A stretch of 64,000 nt of DNA from Jannaschia sp. Os4 (lineage in GTDB: Bacteria; Pseudomonadota; Alphaproteobacteria; Rhodobacterales; Rhodobacteraceae). Shown one piece after another: positions 50,156 through 59,944 of the stretch. Every line of letters begins with the position of its first letter. Position 1 is the first letter of the stretch. The DNA lies in NCBI RefSeq assembly GCF_016820245.1, contig NZ_JAFCAR010000001.1, positions 558,001 to 622,000 on the forward strand, in the 5' to 3' direction. The translations under genes and the position numbers were made by a program. The notes under the pieces are model-generated. The model made no database searches. It was not told the DNA's origin and saw nothing but the letters and a program-made list of their open reading frames with translations.

Positions 50156-51346
50156 CTACGGCCGCTCGCCGCGCAGCAGGTTCGGCACGTCGCCCGCGAC
50201 TCCCGCCGCGATCCGCATGAACCCGCGCCGCAGCGGCCCCGTCCGCGACACGACCCCCATCCCGAGGTCGCGCAGCCCCCGCAGGACCGGGTCGTCGTTC
50301 GAGAACAGCCGGTTCACCCCGTCCGTCGCCAGCGCCATCGCCGTCGCGTCGAACCGCCGCCAGCGCTGGTAGCGCCGCAGCACGGGAAGCGAGCCGAAAT
50401 CCTCGCCCCGCCGCCGCGCGTCGGCCACGACCTGCGCCAAGGCGGCGGCGTCCTTGACGCCGAGGTTCAGCCCCTGCCCCGCGATCGGGTGGATGCCGTG
50501 CCCCGCGTCGCCGACCAGCGCGATGCGCTCGGCCACCAGCTCCGTGGCGAGGTCGAGGGTCAGCGGATAGGTCCCCCGCTTCCCCACCAGCGACAGCGCT
50601 CCGAGGAACGACCCGAAGCGCGGGCGGAGCAGGTCGAGATACTGGTCGTCGGGCAGCGCGTTCAGCTCCTCCGCGACGTCGCGGTCCTCGGTCCAGACCA
50701 AGGACGAGCGCCGCCCCGTCAGCGGCAGGATGGCGAGCGGGCCGGCGGGCATGAAGAACTGGTGCGCGATCCCCTCGTGGTCGCGCGCGTGCTCGACCGC
50801 GCAGACGAGCGAGGTCTGGCCGTAATCCTTGCGCAGGCGCCTGAGCCCCGCGCGCTGCGCCGTCCCCGACGCCCGCCCGTCGCAGCCGACGACGAGCGCG
50901 GCCTCCAGCGCCTCGCCCCCCTCCAGCGTCACCCGGCCCGGCGCTTGGTCCACGACCCGCGCGCCGAACCGCATCTCGATCCCCTCCGCCGCGCAGGCCC
51001 GGTGGAGCGCGGCGCGCAGGTGGCGGTCCTCGACCATGTGGCCCAGCGGCCCCTCGCCCACCTCCGCGTGGTCGAGGTCGAGGAAGAGCGGCGCCGCCCC
51101 CTCGCCGGGCCGCCCGTCGCTCGCGCGGATGCCGAGTATGGGCTGGGAGACGAGGCCGTCGGTCAGGCCCAACGCGCCGAGCATCCGCATCGAGCCCAGC
51201 GCCAGCGAGTAGGCCCGCCCGTCGAACGGCCGGTCGAGGTCGGGCGCCGCGCCCGCGTCCAGCACCACGGAGCGCAGCCCCGCGGCGTCGAGGGCCAAGG
51301 CCGTGAGCGGGCCGTTCAGACCGCCGCCGATAATGATCGCGTCCAT
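50156..51346 (-). CDS. UbiH/UbiF/VisC-family FAD-dependent hydroxylase (ubiquinone biosynthesis)
   Basis: 396 residues. N-terminal FAD motif DAIIIGGGLNGPLTALALDAAG, GDGR..-like VVGCDGRASGTAQ (DG motif) and the C-terminal LVGDAGHGIHPIAGQGLNLGVKDAAAL of the COQ6/UbiH class. Hydroxylates the quinone ring precursor. Which position (C1, C5 or C6) is not decidable without alignment; alphaproteobacteria use UbiL/UbiM-type variants. ATG 51346 begins the Rossmann strand directly. Convergent with the Trm112-like gene. Confidence 0.87.
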   Translation of the reverse strand: MDAIIIGGGLNGPLTALALDAAGLRSVVLDAGAAPDLDRPFDGRAYSLALGSMRMLGALGLTDGLVSQPILGIRASDGRPGEGAAPLFLDLDHAEVGEGPLGHMVEDRHLRAALHRACAAEGIEMRFGARVVDQAPGRVTLEGGEALEAALVVGCDGRASGTAQRAGLRRLRKDYGQTSLVCAVEHARDHEGIAHQFFMPAGPLAILPLTGRRSSLVWTEDRDVAEELNALPDDQYLDLLRPRFGSFLGALSLVGKRGTYPLTLDLATELVAERIALVGDAGHGIHPIAGQGLNLGVKDAAALAQVVADARRRGEDFGSLPVLRRYQRWRRFDATAMALATDGVNRLFSNDDPVLRGLRDLGMGVVSRTGPLRRGFMRIAAGVAGDVPNLLRGERP

Positions 51347-51425
51347 GGGGGCGATATGTGGGGGGCGGGGGTGGTTGTCCATCGCGGCGCGGCCTAGCGT
51401 CACGGCCGCGAGCGGAGGGACGGCG

Positions 51426-52745
51426 ATGGATATGCGGTGGGCGACGGCGGGCGATCTGGGACGCGGCATCGCGGCGGGCGAGGTGGACCCCGAGGCGCTG
51501 CTCGATACGTTCCTCGCGGCCATCGCGGCGCACGAGGTGGCGGATGCGATCTACGCCCGCCTCACCGAGGACCGGGCGCGGGCCGAGGCCGCGGCGGCCG
51601 CCAAGCGGGCGCGGGACGGCGTGCGGCGCGGCCCGCTCGACGGGGTGCCGATCTCGTGGAAGGACCTGTTCGACAGCGCGGAGGTGGCGACCGAAGCCGG
51701 GACCAAGCTGCTCGCCGGCCGCACCCCGAAGGACGACGCCGCCGTGCTGGCCCGTGCGTCGCAGGGCGGCGCGGTCTGCTTGGGCAAGACGCACATGAGC
51801 GAGCTGGCCTTCTCCGGCCTCGGCCTCAACCCCATGACCGCCACGCCGCCCGGTCGTCACGACGCGGACGCCGTGCCCGGCGGCTCCTCCTCCGGCGCCG
51901 CCGCCTCCGTCGCGCACGGGCTCGCGCCCCTTGCGATGGGCAGCGACACGGGCGGCTCCATCCGCGTGCCCGCCGCGTGGAACGACCTCGTGGGGTTCAA
52001 GCCGTCCTTCGGGCGGCTCTCGACGGCGGGGACGGTTCCCTTGGTGGAGTCCATCGACGTGGTCGGCCCGCTCGCCCGCACGGTGGAGGACGCCACGCTC
52101 TGCTACGCGCTCTGCGGCGGCGACGCGGTGGACCTGCGGGGGGCCACGCTGGAAGGCACCCGCCTGCTCGTCCTCGAGGACCACGCCGACGGCGCCCGCG
52201 AGGCGCCGCGCGCGGCGTTCCGGCACGGGGTCGAGCGGCTGGAGGCGGCGGGCGCCACGGTCGAGCGCCGGACGCTCGACGTCGTGGGCGAGGCCGTCGC
52301 CCTCTCGCCGCTCCTCTTCGCCCCCGAGGCCTACGCCATCTGGCGCGACACCATCGAGGCCGCGCCGCACCTGATGTACGACCGCATCCTCGAGCGGTTC
52401 CGCGGCGGGCGCGACACGCTGGCCGCCGACGTGCTCGCCGCGTGGCGGACGCTGCGCGACCTGCGCGCCCGCTACCTCGCCGCCACCGCCGGGTTCGACG
52501 CCGTGCTGCTGCCCACCGCGCCCAACCTGCCACCGAGCCGGCGGAAGCTGGCCGAGGACGACGCCACCTACGTCGAGGAGAACCTGCTGACCCTCTCCCA
52601 CACCCGCGTGGGCAACGTGCTGGACCTCTGCGGCCTGACCCTGCCCACGGGCGTGCCGTGCTGCGGGCTGATGATGTTGACCCCGTCACGGACGGAGGAG
52701 CGGCTGCTGCGCCTCGGCGCGGCGGCGGAGGCGGCGCTGGCCTGA
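51426..52745 (+). CDS. Amidase (amidase-signature family)
   Basis: 439 residues. Catalytic Ser-cisSer-Lys system: Lys in [15 protein letters not shown] near residue 79, [17 protein letters not shown] with cis-Ser, and the nucleophile in [14 protein letters not shown] near residue 178. Related to GatA but lacks its gatB/gatC neighbours, so a small-amide hydrolase is more likely. Two in-frame ATGs (51426, 51432) are equivalent. Followed by an inverted repeat (CCCGCCGG...CCGGCGGG, 52781-52807) before the aminotransferase gene. Confidence 0.88.
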   Translation: MDMRWATAGDLGRGIAAGEVDPEALLDTFLAAIAAHEVADAIYARLTEDRARAEAAAAAKRARDGVRRGPLDGVPISWKDLFDSAEVATEAGTKLLAGRTPKDDAAVLARASQGGAVCLGKTHMSELAFSGLGLNPMTATPPGRHDADAVPGGSSSGAAASVAHGLAPLAMGSDTGGSIRVPAAWNDLVGFKPSFGRLSTAGTVPLVESIDVVGPLARTVEDATLCYALCGGDAVDLRGATLEGTRLLVLEDHADGAREAPRAAFRHGVERLEAAGATVERRTLDVVGEAVALSPLLFAPEAYAIWRDTIEAAPHLMYDRILERFRGGRDTLAADVLAAWRTLRDLRARYLAATAGFDAVLLPTAPNLPPSRRKLAEDDATYVEENLLTLSHTRVGNVLDLCGLTLPTGVPCCGLMMLTPSRTEERLLRLGAAAEAALA

Positions 52746-52780
52746 GGGCGCCGCGACGCCGCCCCATTTCCGCCTCAATT

Positions 52781-52807
52781 CCCGCCGGAGTCACACCTCC
52801 CGGCGGG
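52781..52807 (+). terminator. Hairpin between the amidase and aminotransferase genes
   Basis: CCCGCCGG (52781-52788) and CCGGCGGG (52800-52807), perfect 8-base-pair stem with an 11-base loop, in the 159-base gap. It is followed by C-rich sequence rather than T, so termination would be weak. Confidence 0.4.
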
Positions 52808-52904
52808 CCGCCCCCCTCCCGCTGGACGCGGAGGCCCCCGCCGGGGCATCCTGTCGGGGACGCGGGCCGGTCCAAGAGCTTGCGCGACCGAAGAGGCGGA
52901 CAGG

Positions 52905-54098
52905 ATGAAGGCACCAGAGCGGTTCTCCGCGCTGCCCGACTACGCGTTCCCGCGCCTGCGGACGCTGCTGGCGGACGTGCCTCCCGGTGCGTCCGACCCC
53001 ATCGAGATGACCATCGGCGACCCCCGCCACGACCCGCCCGCCTTCGTGGGCGAGGTGGTGGCAGCCGAAGCCGCAGGCTTCCGCGGCTACCCGCCCAACG
53101 AGGGCGCGCCCGAGCTGCGCGGCGCCATCGCCGACTGGGTCGGGCGGCGCTACGGCACCCGCCCGGACCCCGAGACGCAGATCCTGACGCTGAACGGCAC
53201 GCGCGAGGGGCTCTACAACGTCGCCATGGCGCTCGCGCCGGAGCGCAAGGATGGCCAGCGGCCCGCGATCCTCGTGCCCAACCCGTTCTACCAGGTCTAC
53301 GCCGTCGCCGCCCTCTCGGTGGAGGCGGAGCCCGTCTACCTCAACGCGACGAAGGCCACGGGCCACCTGCCCGACCTCGACGCGCTGGACCTCGCGCTCC
53401 TCGACCGCACGGCGCTGTTCTACCTCTGCTCGCCCGCCAACCCGCAGGGCGCGGTGGCCTCTCTCGACTACTGGGAGCGGCTGCTGACACTGGCCGAGCG
53501 CCACGACTTCGTCGTCGTGGCCGACGAGTGCTACTGCGAGGTGTATCGCGGCCCGCCCCCGCCGGGCGTGTGGGAGGCGGTCCAGCGGGGCGGCCACGAC
53601 CCGAACCGCGCCGTCGCGTTCCACTCGCTCTCCAAGCGCTCCAACCTCGCGGGCCTGCGCTCCGGCTTCGCGCTGACGGGGGCGCAGAACATGGTGCGGA
53701 TGCGCCAGCTCCGTGCCTACGCGGGCGCGCCGCAGCCCTTGCCCCTCCAGATGGCCGCCGCCGCCGCGTGGGCCGACGAGGCGCATGTCGAGGCGAACCG
53801 CGCCCTCTACGCCGCCAAGTTCGAGGCCGCCGCCGACATCCTCGCCGGCGTGCCCGGCGCGGAGATCCCCGAGGCGGGCTTCTTCCTCTGGCTGCCCACG
53901 CCCGAGGGGTTGGACGGCGAGGCGGCGACGACGACGCTGTGGCGCGAGGCGGGGGTCAAGGTGCTACCCGGCGCCTACCTCGCCCGCGACACGGAGGCCG
54001 GGAACCCCGGCGACCGGTATATCCGCGCGGCCCTCGTGGCCCCGCTCGACGACACGATCCGCGGCCTCTCCCGGCTGCGCGACACGCTCTACAGGTGA
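52905..54098 (+). CDS. dapC: Class I/II aminotransferase, probably N-succinyl-diaminopimelate aminotransferase
   Basis: 397 residues. Fold-type I signature: [58 protein letters not shown], and the PLP-lysine stretch [17 protein letters not shown] near residue 245. The [15 protein letters not shown] pattern and the location before ftsK are those of DapC (lysine/peptidoglycan precursor synthesis) in Rhodobacterales. Substrate assignment is inference. GTG/TGA overlap of the next gene is avoided by its ATG six bases later. Confidence 0.82.
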   Translation: MKAPERFSALPDYAFPRLRTLLADVPPGASDPIEMTIGDPRHDPPAFVGEVVAAEAAGFRGYPPNEGAPELRGAIADWVGRRYGTRPDPETQILTLNGTREGLYNVAMALAPERKDGQRPAILVPNPFYQVYAVAALSVEAEPVYLNATKATGHLPDLDALDLALLDRTALFYLCSPANPQGAVASLDYWERLLTLAERHDFVVVADECYCEVYRGPPPPGVWEAVQRGGHDPNRAVAFHSLSKRSNLAGLRSGFALTGAQNMVRMRQLRAYAGAPQPLPLQMAAAAAWADEAHVEANRALYAAKFEAAADILAGVPGAEIPEAGFFLWLPTPEGLDGEAATTTLWREAGVKVLPGAYLARDTEAGNPGDRYIRAALVAPLDDTIRGLSRLRDTLYR

Positions 54099-54103
54099 CG
54101 AAG

Positions 54104-56743
54104 ATGGCGTATCAGGTCCGCAGCCGGAATCCCCTGCTCGACGAGGCGACGCAGGTGAACATCGCCCGCCGGGGGCGCGAGGGGGTGGGCGTCCTGCTGC
54201 TGTTCGCCGCGCTGCTCGTGGCCCTGATGGTCGGCACGCACCATCCGGCGGACCCGTCGTGGTTCGCCTCCACCGACATGCCGCCGCGGAACTGGCTCGG
54301 CACCTTGGGCGCGTCGATCTCCGGTCCGCTGCTGACCATCGTGGGCGTCGGCGCGTGGGGGCTCGTGATCGGGACCGCCGCGTGGGGCGTCCGCTTCGTG
54401 ACCCATCGCGGGTCCGACCGCGCGGTGGCGCGGGGGCTGCTGGTGCCCGCATGGGCGCTCGCCATCTCGGCCTTCGCGTCCTGCCTCGTGCCGGGCGACG
54501 GCTGGCCGCACGACTTCGGGCTGGGCGGGCTCTTCGGCGAGACGGTCGTTGGCGCGGTGCTGACCGCGATGCCGACGCCCGCCGCCCTGACGCTCAAGCT
54601 GCTGACCTTCGTGCTGCTCGGCCTCGCCGGCTGGACCGGCTTCCTCGCGCTGGGGCTGGACCGCGAGGACGCGCGCCGGATCGGGCTGATGGCGCTGGCC
54701 GGCCTGGGCCTCGCGCTCGCGGGCATCGGCGCGCTGGGATCGGGCGCCGCCAAGGGCGCCGGGCGCGGCGCGCTCCTCGCCGCCCGCGCCTTGGCGGAGG
54801 CCGCCCCCGCGATCGAGGACGCGCCCGCGCGCGGCCCGCTCTCGTGGCTCCGCAAGGGCGAGGCGGCGCCGACCGCCGCGCCGCAGGGCTACGTCCCCGA
54901 CCCCGAGGCCGCCCCCGAGGACCGCGTCCGGGGCCGCATCGAGCACGCCATCCGCGCCCGCGTCGCCAAGGCGGAGCCCGAGGCGCCCCGCGTCGAGCCG
55001 TCTCTCACCGCCGCCACCGCCGGGCGCGGCGGCCCGGCCCCGCTGATCGTGCCGCCCGCCCCGGCGATCGAGGACGGCGCGGCGACCATGTTCCGCGCGC
55101 CCGCGCCCGTCGACGAGCCGCTGGTCGAGGAGACGGACGAGGCCGACACGCCCGTGCCGGCGGCGCCCGCCCCCCGCGTGGCGGCCAAGCCCGCGACGGC
55201 CAAGCCCGCGCCCGCGGCGGCCACGACGGACGAGTACGAGCTGCCGTCGCTCGACCTCCTCTCCGATCCCTCCGGCATCGTCCGCCACGTGCTGTCGGAC
55301 GCCGAGCTTGAGGCGAACGCCCGCGCGCTGGAGGAGGTGCTGCGCGACTACGGCGTGAAGGGCGAGATCGTGCAGGTCCGCCCCGGCCCCGTCGTCACGA
55401 TGTACGAGCTGGAGCCCGCCGCCGGGGTGAAGGCGTCGCGGGTCATCGGCCTCGCCGACGACATCGCGCGCTCCATGTCGGCGCTGTCGGCCCGCGTCTC
55501 CACGGTGCCGGGCCGGTCGGTCATCGGGATCGAGCTGCCCAACGAGAAGCGCGAGATGGTGGCGCTGCGCGAGCTGCTCGTCACGGAGGACTACGACGAC
55601 CCGAAGATGAGCCTGCCCCTCGCCTTGGGCAAGGACATCGGCGGCACCCCGGTCATCGCAAACCTCGCCAAGATGCCCCACCTGCTGATCGCGGGCACCA
55701 CGGGCTCGGGCAAGTCGGTGGCGATCAACACGATGATCCTGTCGCTGCTCTACCGCCTCACGCCCGAGCAGTGCCGCCTGATTATGATCGACCCGAAGAT
55801 GCTGGAACTGTCGGTCTACGACGGCATCCCCCACCTGCTGTCGCCGGTCGTCACCGACCCCAAGAAGGCGGTCGTCGCCCTCAAGTGGGTCGTGGGCGAG
55901 ATGGAGGAGCGCTATCGCCGGATGTCGCGCATGGGCGTGCGCAACATCGACGGCTACAACGCGCGCGTCGAGGAGACCTTGGCCAAGGGCGAGGTGTTCT
56001 CGCGCACGGTGCAGACGGGGTTCGACGAGGAGACGGGCGATCCGGTGTTCGAGACGACGGAGGAGGTGCCCGAGCGGCTGCCCTACATCGTGGTCGTGGT
56101 CGACGAGATGGCGGACCTGATGATGGTCGCGGGCAAGGAGATCGAGGCCTGCATCCAGCGGCTGGCGCAGATGGCGCGGGCGTCGGGCATCCACCTCGTG
56201 ATGGCGACCCAGCGCCCCTCGGTCGACGTCATCACCGGCACGGTGAAGGCCAACTTCCCGACGCGGATCAGCTTCCACGTGACGTCGAAGATCGACAGCC
56301 GCACCATCCTGGGCGAGATGGGCGCCGAGCAGCTCTTGGGCATGGGCGACATGCTCTACATGGCGGGCGGATCGAAGATCACCCGCGTCCACGGCCCCTT
56401 CTGCTCGGACGAGGAGGTCGAGGAGATCGTCAACCACCTCAAGAGCTTCGGGCCGCCGGAATACGCGTCCAGCGTGCTGGACGGGCCGGACGAGGAGGCG
56501 GCGTCGGACATCGACGCGGTGCTGGGCCTCGGCGGCAACACGGGGGCGGAGGACAGCCTCTACGATCAGGCGGTGCAGATCGTGGCGCGGGACCGGAAAT
56601 GCTCGACCTCCTACATCCAGCGCAAGCTAGGCATCGGCTATAACAAGGCCGCGCGCCTCGTGGAGCAGATGGAGGACAACGGGGTCGTGGGCGCGTCGAA
56701 CCAGGTCGGCAAGCGCGAGATCCTCGTCCCCGAGGTGCAGTGA
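54104..56743 (+). CDS. ftsK: DNA translocase FtsK
   Basis: 879 residues. Five or so hydrophobic segments in the first ~220 residues (from [16 protein letters not shown] to [19 protein letters not shown]), a long Pro/Ala-rich acidic linker (~225-390), then the motor: Walker A GTTGSGKS near residue 530, Walker [14 protein letters not shown] near 660, and [20 protein letters not shown]. The C-terminal gamma winged helix ([37 protein letters not shown]) would read KOPS and activate XerCD at dif. AGGTGA lies 5 bases before the ATG; GTG at 54095 is an alternative. Confidence 0.95.
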   Translation: MAYQVRSRNPLLDEATQVNIARRGREGVGVLLLFAALLVALMVGTHHPADPSWFASTDMPPRNWLGTLGASISGPLLTIVGVGAWGLVIGTAAWGVRFVTHRGSDRAVARGLLVPAWALAISAFASCLVPGDGWPHDFGLGGLFGETVVGAVLTAMPTPAALTLKLLTFVLLGLAGWTGFLALGLDREDARRIGLMALAGLGLALAGIGALGSGAAKGAGRGALLAARALAEAAPAIEDAPARGPLSWLRKGEAAPTAAPQGYVPDPEAAPEDRVRGRIEHAIRARVAKAEPEAPRVEPSLTAATAGRGGPAPLIVPPAPAIEDGAATMFRAPAPVDEPLVEETDEADTPVPAAPAPRVAAKPATAKPAPAAATTDEYELPSLDLLSDPSGIVRHVLSDAELEANARALEEVLRDYGVKGEIVQVRPGPVVTMYELEPAAGVKASRVIGLADDIARSMSALSARVSTVPGRSVIGIELPNEKREMVALRELLVTEDYDDPKMSLPLALGKDIGGTPVIANLAKMPHLLIAGTTGSGKSVAINTMILSLLYRLTPEQCRLIMIDPKMLELSVYDGIPHLLSPVVTDPKKAVVALKWVVGEMEERYRRMSRMGVRNIDGYNARVEETLAKGEVFSRTVQTGFDEETGDPVFETTEEVPERLPYIVVVVDEMADLMMVAGKEIEACIQRLAQMARASGIHLVMATQRPSVDVITGTVKANFPTRISFHVTSKIDSRTILGEMGAEQLLGMGDMLYMAGGSKITRVHGPFCSDEEVEEIVNHLKSFGPPEYASSVLDGPDEEAASDIDAVLGLGGNTGAEDSLYDQAVQIVARDRKCSTSYIQRKLGIGYNKAARLVEQMEDNGVVGASNQVGKREILVPEVQ

Positions 56744-56878
56744 CGCGACGCCGCGCGCCGCGCGATCGAGGCCGCACGGGGTAGCGTCCGCGGGGGGGCG
56801 CCCCCGTGCAGGCGCGGGTGCGGCGCGCCGTCCGGTGCCCCGTGCCATCGAATGGTGCGGGGGAGCCGGTGAATCGAA

Positions 56879-56940
56879 GGGGGCTCCGCCCCCGTCGCCT
56901 GACGGCGCCTCCCCCGGGATATTTTGGCCAAGAAAGGGGC
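56879..56940 (+). repeat. Conserved intergenic element, copy D
   Basis: Hairpin GGGGGC-TCC-GCCCCC (56879-56893), a 17-base spacer, and tail CCCCCGGGATATTTTGGCC followed by AAGAAAGGGG (56911-56939). It sits in the 249-base gap between the convergent ftsK and GNAT genes; the rest of that gap shows only GC-rich filler with a smaller GGGGGCGCCCCC-type hairpin near 56793. Confidence 0.7.
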
Positions 56941-56992
56941 GGGCAGGGTCGTGGCCGCCGCCCGGGCGGGGCCGTCTCCCTGCGCCGCTCGG

Positions 56993-57499
56993 TCAGAGGC
57001 CGAGGCGGAGGACCGTGTTCTCGTAGCCGGTGCCGTCGATGACGTAGTCGGTCGTGCCGACGGCCTCGAAGCCCTGCGTGGCGTAGAAGCCGAGGGCGGG
57101 CGCGTTCCCGGAGTTGGTCGTCAGCCAGACGTGGTCCGCCCCCGCCGCGCGGGCCGTGGCGCAGGCGGCGCCGAGGAGGCGGCGCCCGAGGCCGCGCCCG
57201 TGGTGGCGCGGCTGGACGTAGAGCGTGGCGACCTCCCACGGGCCGAGCCCGGGCACCGGCGGCGCCGCGGCGGAAAGGAGGCGGACGTAGCCCACGGCGC
57301 CGTCGCGCGCGGCGGCGACGCGGAGCGTCTGCGCCGGGTCGGCGATCCAGCGGGCGAGCGTCGCGGGGGCGTAGGTCCGCAGCACGTGCTCGGCGAAGGC
57401 GGGGCCCACGCCGTGGCGCAGGTAGGTGCCGATCCAGACCTCGACCGAGAGCGCGGCGAGGGCGGCGGCGTCCGAGCGGGTGGCGGGGCGGAGGTCCAT
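56993..57499 (-). CDS. GNAT-family N-acetyltransferase
   Basis: 168 residues. Motif A is VATLYVQPRHHGRGLGRRLLGAACATARAAGADHVWLTT, with acetyl-CoA loop H-G-R-G-L-G near residues 97-102; motif B includes NAPALGFYATQGFEAVGTTDYVI. The N-terminal MDLRPATRSDAAALAALSVEVW is usual for this group. Substrate unknown. Upstream in-frame extensions are Pro-rich and less likely. It ends 53 bases after copy D. Confidence 0.83.
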   Translation of the reverse strand: MDLRPATRSDAAALAALSVEVWIGTYLRHGVGPAFAEHVLRTYAPATLARWIADPAQTLRVAAARDGAVGYVRLLSAAAPPVPGLGPWEVATLYVQPRHHGRGLGRRLLGAACATARAAGADHVWLTTNSGNAPALGFYATQGFEAVGTTDYVIDGTGYENTVLRLGL

Positions 57500-57649
57500 G
57501 CGCGGGGGCATAGTCTCGGCGGGCGGCGGCCGCATCCCGTCCGGCGACCGGCGCGCCACCGCATCTCCGCGCGACGCCATCGCATAGCACTGGCCATCGG
57601 GGGGGGACCGCCCCACCTTGGCCGGGACACCATCCGCACGGAGACCCCC

Positions 57650-58246
57650 ATGCGCCACCTGTTCGCCGCCGCCCTGCTCGCCGTCACTGCCCTGCCCGCG
57701 TGGGCGCAGGAGGTCTCCATCTCGGAGATCAGCCGCTACCTCAACGGGCTGCGCTCGGCGCAGGCCGAGTTCACGCAGATCAACGGGGACGGCTCGATCT
57801 CGACCGGCGACCTGTCGATCCGGCGCCCGAACCGGGTGCGGTTCGACTACGACGCGCCCAACCGCGGCCTCGTGATCGCGGGGGGCGGGCAGGTCGCGGT
57901 GTTCGACCCCGTCTCCAACACCGCGCCGGAGCAGTATCCGCTGTCGCGCACGCCGCTGTCGCTGATCCTCGCGGAGAACGTGAACCTCGGGCGCTCGGGC
58001 ATGGTGGTGCGGCACGGGGGGGACGGCACGTCCACCTCCATCACCCTGCGCGACCCCGACACGCCGCAGGCGGGCACGATCCAGCTGGTCTTCACGCCCA
58101 ACCCGACCACCCTGCGCCAATGGGTCATCACGGACGACGCCGGAAGCCAGACGACCGTGATCCTCGGCGACATGCAGACGGGCGTGGGGCTGGGCAACAC
58201 GCTGTTCTCGATCCCGCAGGAGCTCGCGCGGCGGGGCCTGAACTGA
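57650..58246 (+). CDS. lolA: Outer-membrane lipoprotein carrier protein LolA
   Basis: 198 residues, periplasmic. Signal peptide ALLAVTALPAWAQ; then ISEISRYLNGLRSAQAEFTQINGDGSISTGDLSIRRPNRVRFDYDAP, the incomplete beta-barrel of LolA that shields lipoprotein acyl chains, and LNLGRS...IQLVFTPNPTTLRQWVITDDAGSQTTVIL. It follows ftsK as in many Rhodobacterales, separated here by the inverted GNAT gene. Start at ATG 57650 with GGAG 7 bases upstream. Confidence 0.93.
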   Translation: MRHLFAAALLAVTALPAWAQEVSISEISRYLNGLRSAQAEFTQINGDGSISTGDLSIRRPNRVRFDYDAPNRGLVIAGGGQVAVFDPVSNTAPEQYPLSRTPLSLILAENVNLGRSGMVVRHGGDGTSTSITLRDPDTPQAGTIQLVFTPNPTTLRQWVITDDAGSQTTVILGDMQTGVGLGNTLFSIPQELARRGLN

Positions 58247-58352
58247 CGGGCGCGGGCGCGGGCGCCCCCACCTTGCACATCGCCGCCCCGGCGCGAATGA
58301 TGCGCGCGACCGCCCGCGCCGTCGCGCGGGGGACCTGCCGGAGGATTGCCCG

Positions 58353-59825
58353 ATGACCCGTTCCGTCTCCCTGACCGCGCTCTGCGTCGCGGGCCTCGCC
58401 TCCCCCGCTTGGGCCGACCTCACCCCGGCGGAGCTGTGGGCGGACTGGCAGGCCACGGCACGGTCCTACGGGGCCACGCTGGAGGCCGGGGCCGTCGAGG
58501 ACCGCGGCGACGCGCTGGTGCTGGACGGCATGACGCTCGCCTACGCCACCGAGGTGGAGGGCGAGGCCGTGGCCTTCGACTTCACCTACGAGGAGGTCAC
58601 GCTCACCGCGCGCGACGCGCAGACCGTCGTCGTGACGATGCCCGAGCGGACCGCCTTCACCGCCTCCTCGACGCAGTTCGGCGAGACGCGCGAGGACAGC
58701 GGCACGCTTGAGCAGGTCGGCATGGAGACGGTCGTGACCGACGACGGCACGACGCGGACCTACGCCTCGACCGGCGAGCGGTTCACGCAGGTCACCAACT
58801 CCGCCCCCGACGAGGTCGCGGGGCTGCCCGCGCTGATCCAGACGGTGACGATGACCGACATCTCGTCCGTCACGACCTTCGGCGCGGCGGGCGACCCGAA
58901 CGCGGTCGCCTCCGAGAGCGCCGCCGCCGGGCTGGTCGTGGACGTGCGCGACCCCGAGGGCTCGTTCTCGGTCGCCTACCAGGGCGGGGGCCTCGATCTC
59001 GACGGGCGCGGGACGCTGCCGGAGGGGACCGCCGAGGACGCGTTCGCGGTGATGAACGCGCTCGACATGGAGGTGGGCTACGGCCTCGGGCCGGCGACCT
59101 TCAAGATCGTCTCCGAGGTGGAGGGAGCGGCCTTCACCTCCTCCGGGTCCGTGGGCGCGAGCCGGACCGACGTCGCGTTCGGGGCGGACGGCATCGCCTA
59201 TTCCGGCACGCTGGACGGGATGGACCTGACGGTCACGCCCGCGCCGATCCCGGTGCCGTTCCAAGGCTCGCTCGACGAGATGGCCTTCGCGCTGACCCTG
59301 CCGACGCGGGCCACGCCGGAGGCGCAGGGCTACGGGCTGCGGATGACGGTCGCGGGGCTGGAGCTGTCGGACGCGATCTGGAGCATGTTCGACCCTTCGG
59401 GCCAGTTGCCGCGCGACGCGGCGACGGTGCGTCTCGACCTCGGCGGGGACATGCGCGTGACGGGGGACCTCTTCTCGGAGGAGGCGGCCAACGCGCCGGT
59501 GCCGCCCTTGGAACCGCAGTCGCTCGACATCCGCGCGCTGGAGGTCACGGCGGCGGGCGCATCGCTGACGGGCACGGGCGCGCTGACCTTCCCGGTGCTC
59601 TTCCCGCAGCCGCAGCCCGTGGGCACGATCAACCTGCGCCTGACGGGCGGGTTCGACCTGCTCGACAGCCTCGTGACGATGGGCCTCGTCCCGGCGGATC
59701 AGGCGACGTTCATCCGGGGCATGTCCGGAGTCGTGGCCCGGCCCGCGGAGGACGGGGCGCTGGTGTCGGAGATCGAATTCACCGAGGGCGGCGGCATCGT
59801 CGCGAACGGGCTGCCGCTGCAGTGA
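58353..59825 (+). CDS. DUF2125 exported protein
   Basis: 490 residues. A signal peptide (TRSVSLTALCVAGLASPAWA) is followed by DLTPAELWADWQATARSYGATLEA, typical of DUF2125, and repeating beta-strand blocks to the C-terminus (LRLTGGFDLLDSLVTMGLVPADQATFIRGMSGVV). Periplasmic or outer-membrane-associated, unknown role. GGAGGA lies 10 bases before the ATG. It is separated from lolA by 106 bases that hold no obvious terminator. Confidence 0.83.
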   Translation: MTRSVSLTALCVAGLASPAWADLTPAELWADWQATARSYGATLEAGAVEDRGDALVLDGMTLAYATEVEGEAVAFDFTYEEVTLTARDAQTVVVTMPERTAFTASSTQFGETREDSGTLEQVGMETVVTDDGTTRTYASTGERFTQVTNSAPDEVAGLPALIQTVTMTDISSVTTFGAAGDPNAVASESAAAGLVVDVRDPEGSFSVAYQGGGLDLDGRGTLPEGTAEDAFAVMNALDMEVGYGLGPATFKIVSEVEGAAFTSSGSVGASRTDVAFGADGIAYSGTLDGMDLTVTPAPIPVPFQGSLDEMAFALTLPTRATPEAQGYGLRMTVAGLELSDAIWSMFDPSGQLPRDAATVRLDLGGDMRVTGDLFSEEAANAPVPPLEPQSLDIRALEVTAAGASLTGTGALTFPVLFPQPQPVGTINLRLTGGFDLLDSLVTMGLVPADQATFIRGMSGVVARPAEDGALVSEIEFTEGGGIVANGLPLQ

Positions 59826-59829
59826 CCGG

Positions 59830-59872
59830 CGGGGGGCGCCGGGGCGCGGCCCCCGGCGCATTTCCGTACCAT
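59830..59872 (+). repeat. Degenerate intergenic element, copy E
   Basis: GGGGGGCGCCGGGGCGCGGC followed by CCCCGGCGCATTTCCGTACC. The hairpin (GGGGGC...GCCCCC) and a worn version of the tail (compare CCCCGGGATATTTCCGCC in copy B) are visible just after the DUF2125 stop. Assignment to the same family is uncertain. Confidence 0.4.
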
Positions 59873-59944
59873 CGACGGCGCGTGCGGGTTGGATGGGCCG
59901 CGCGGGGGGCCTAGGTCGCGGGTCTGGCCCCGGAGGATGTGGAC

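Noticed and set aside
49716-52601. Very long open frame on the minus strand across the LON-domain, UbiH-type and amidase genes
   Set aside because: Arg/Gly/Pro/Ala-rich translation without domain features; in such GC-rich DNA non-coding frames stay open. It only becomes meaningful where it coincides with no real gene, which is nowhere here.
54089-56437. 782-codon frame antisense to ftsK
   Set aside because: Composition (His/Val/Gly/Asp repeats) is that of a codon-position shadow of ftsK, with no start signal or domain.
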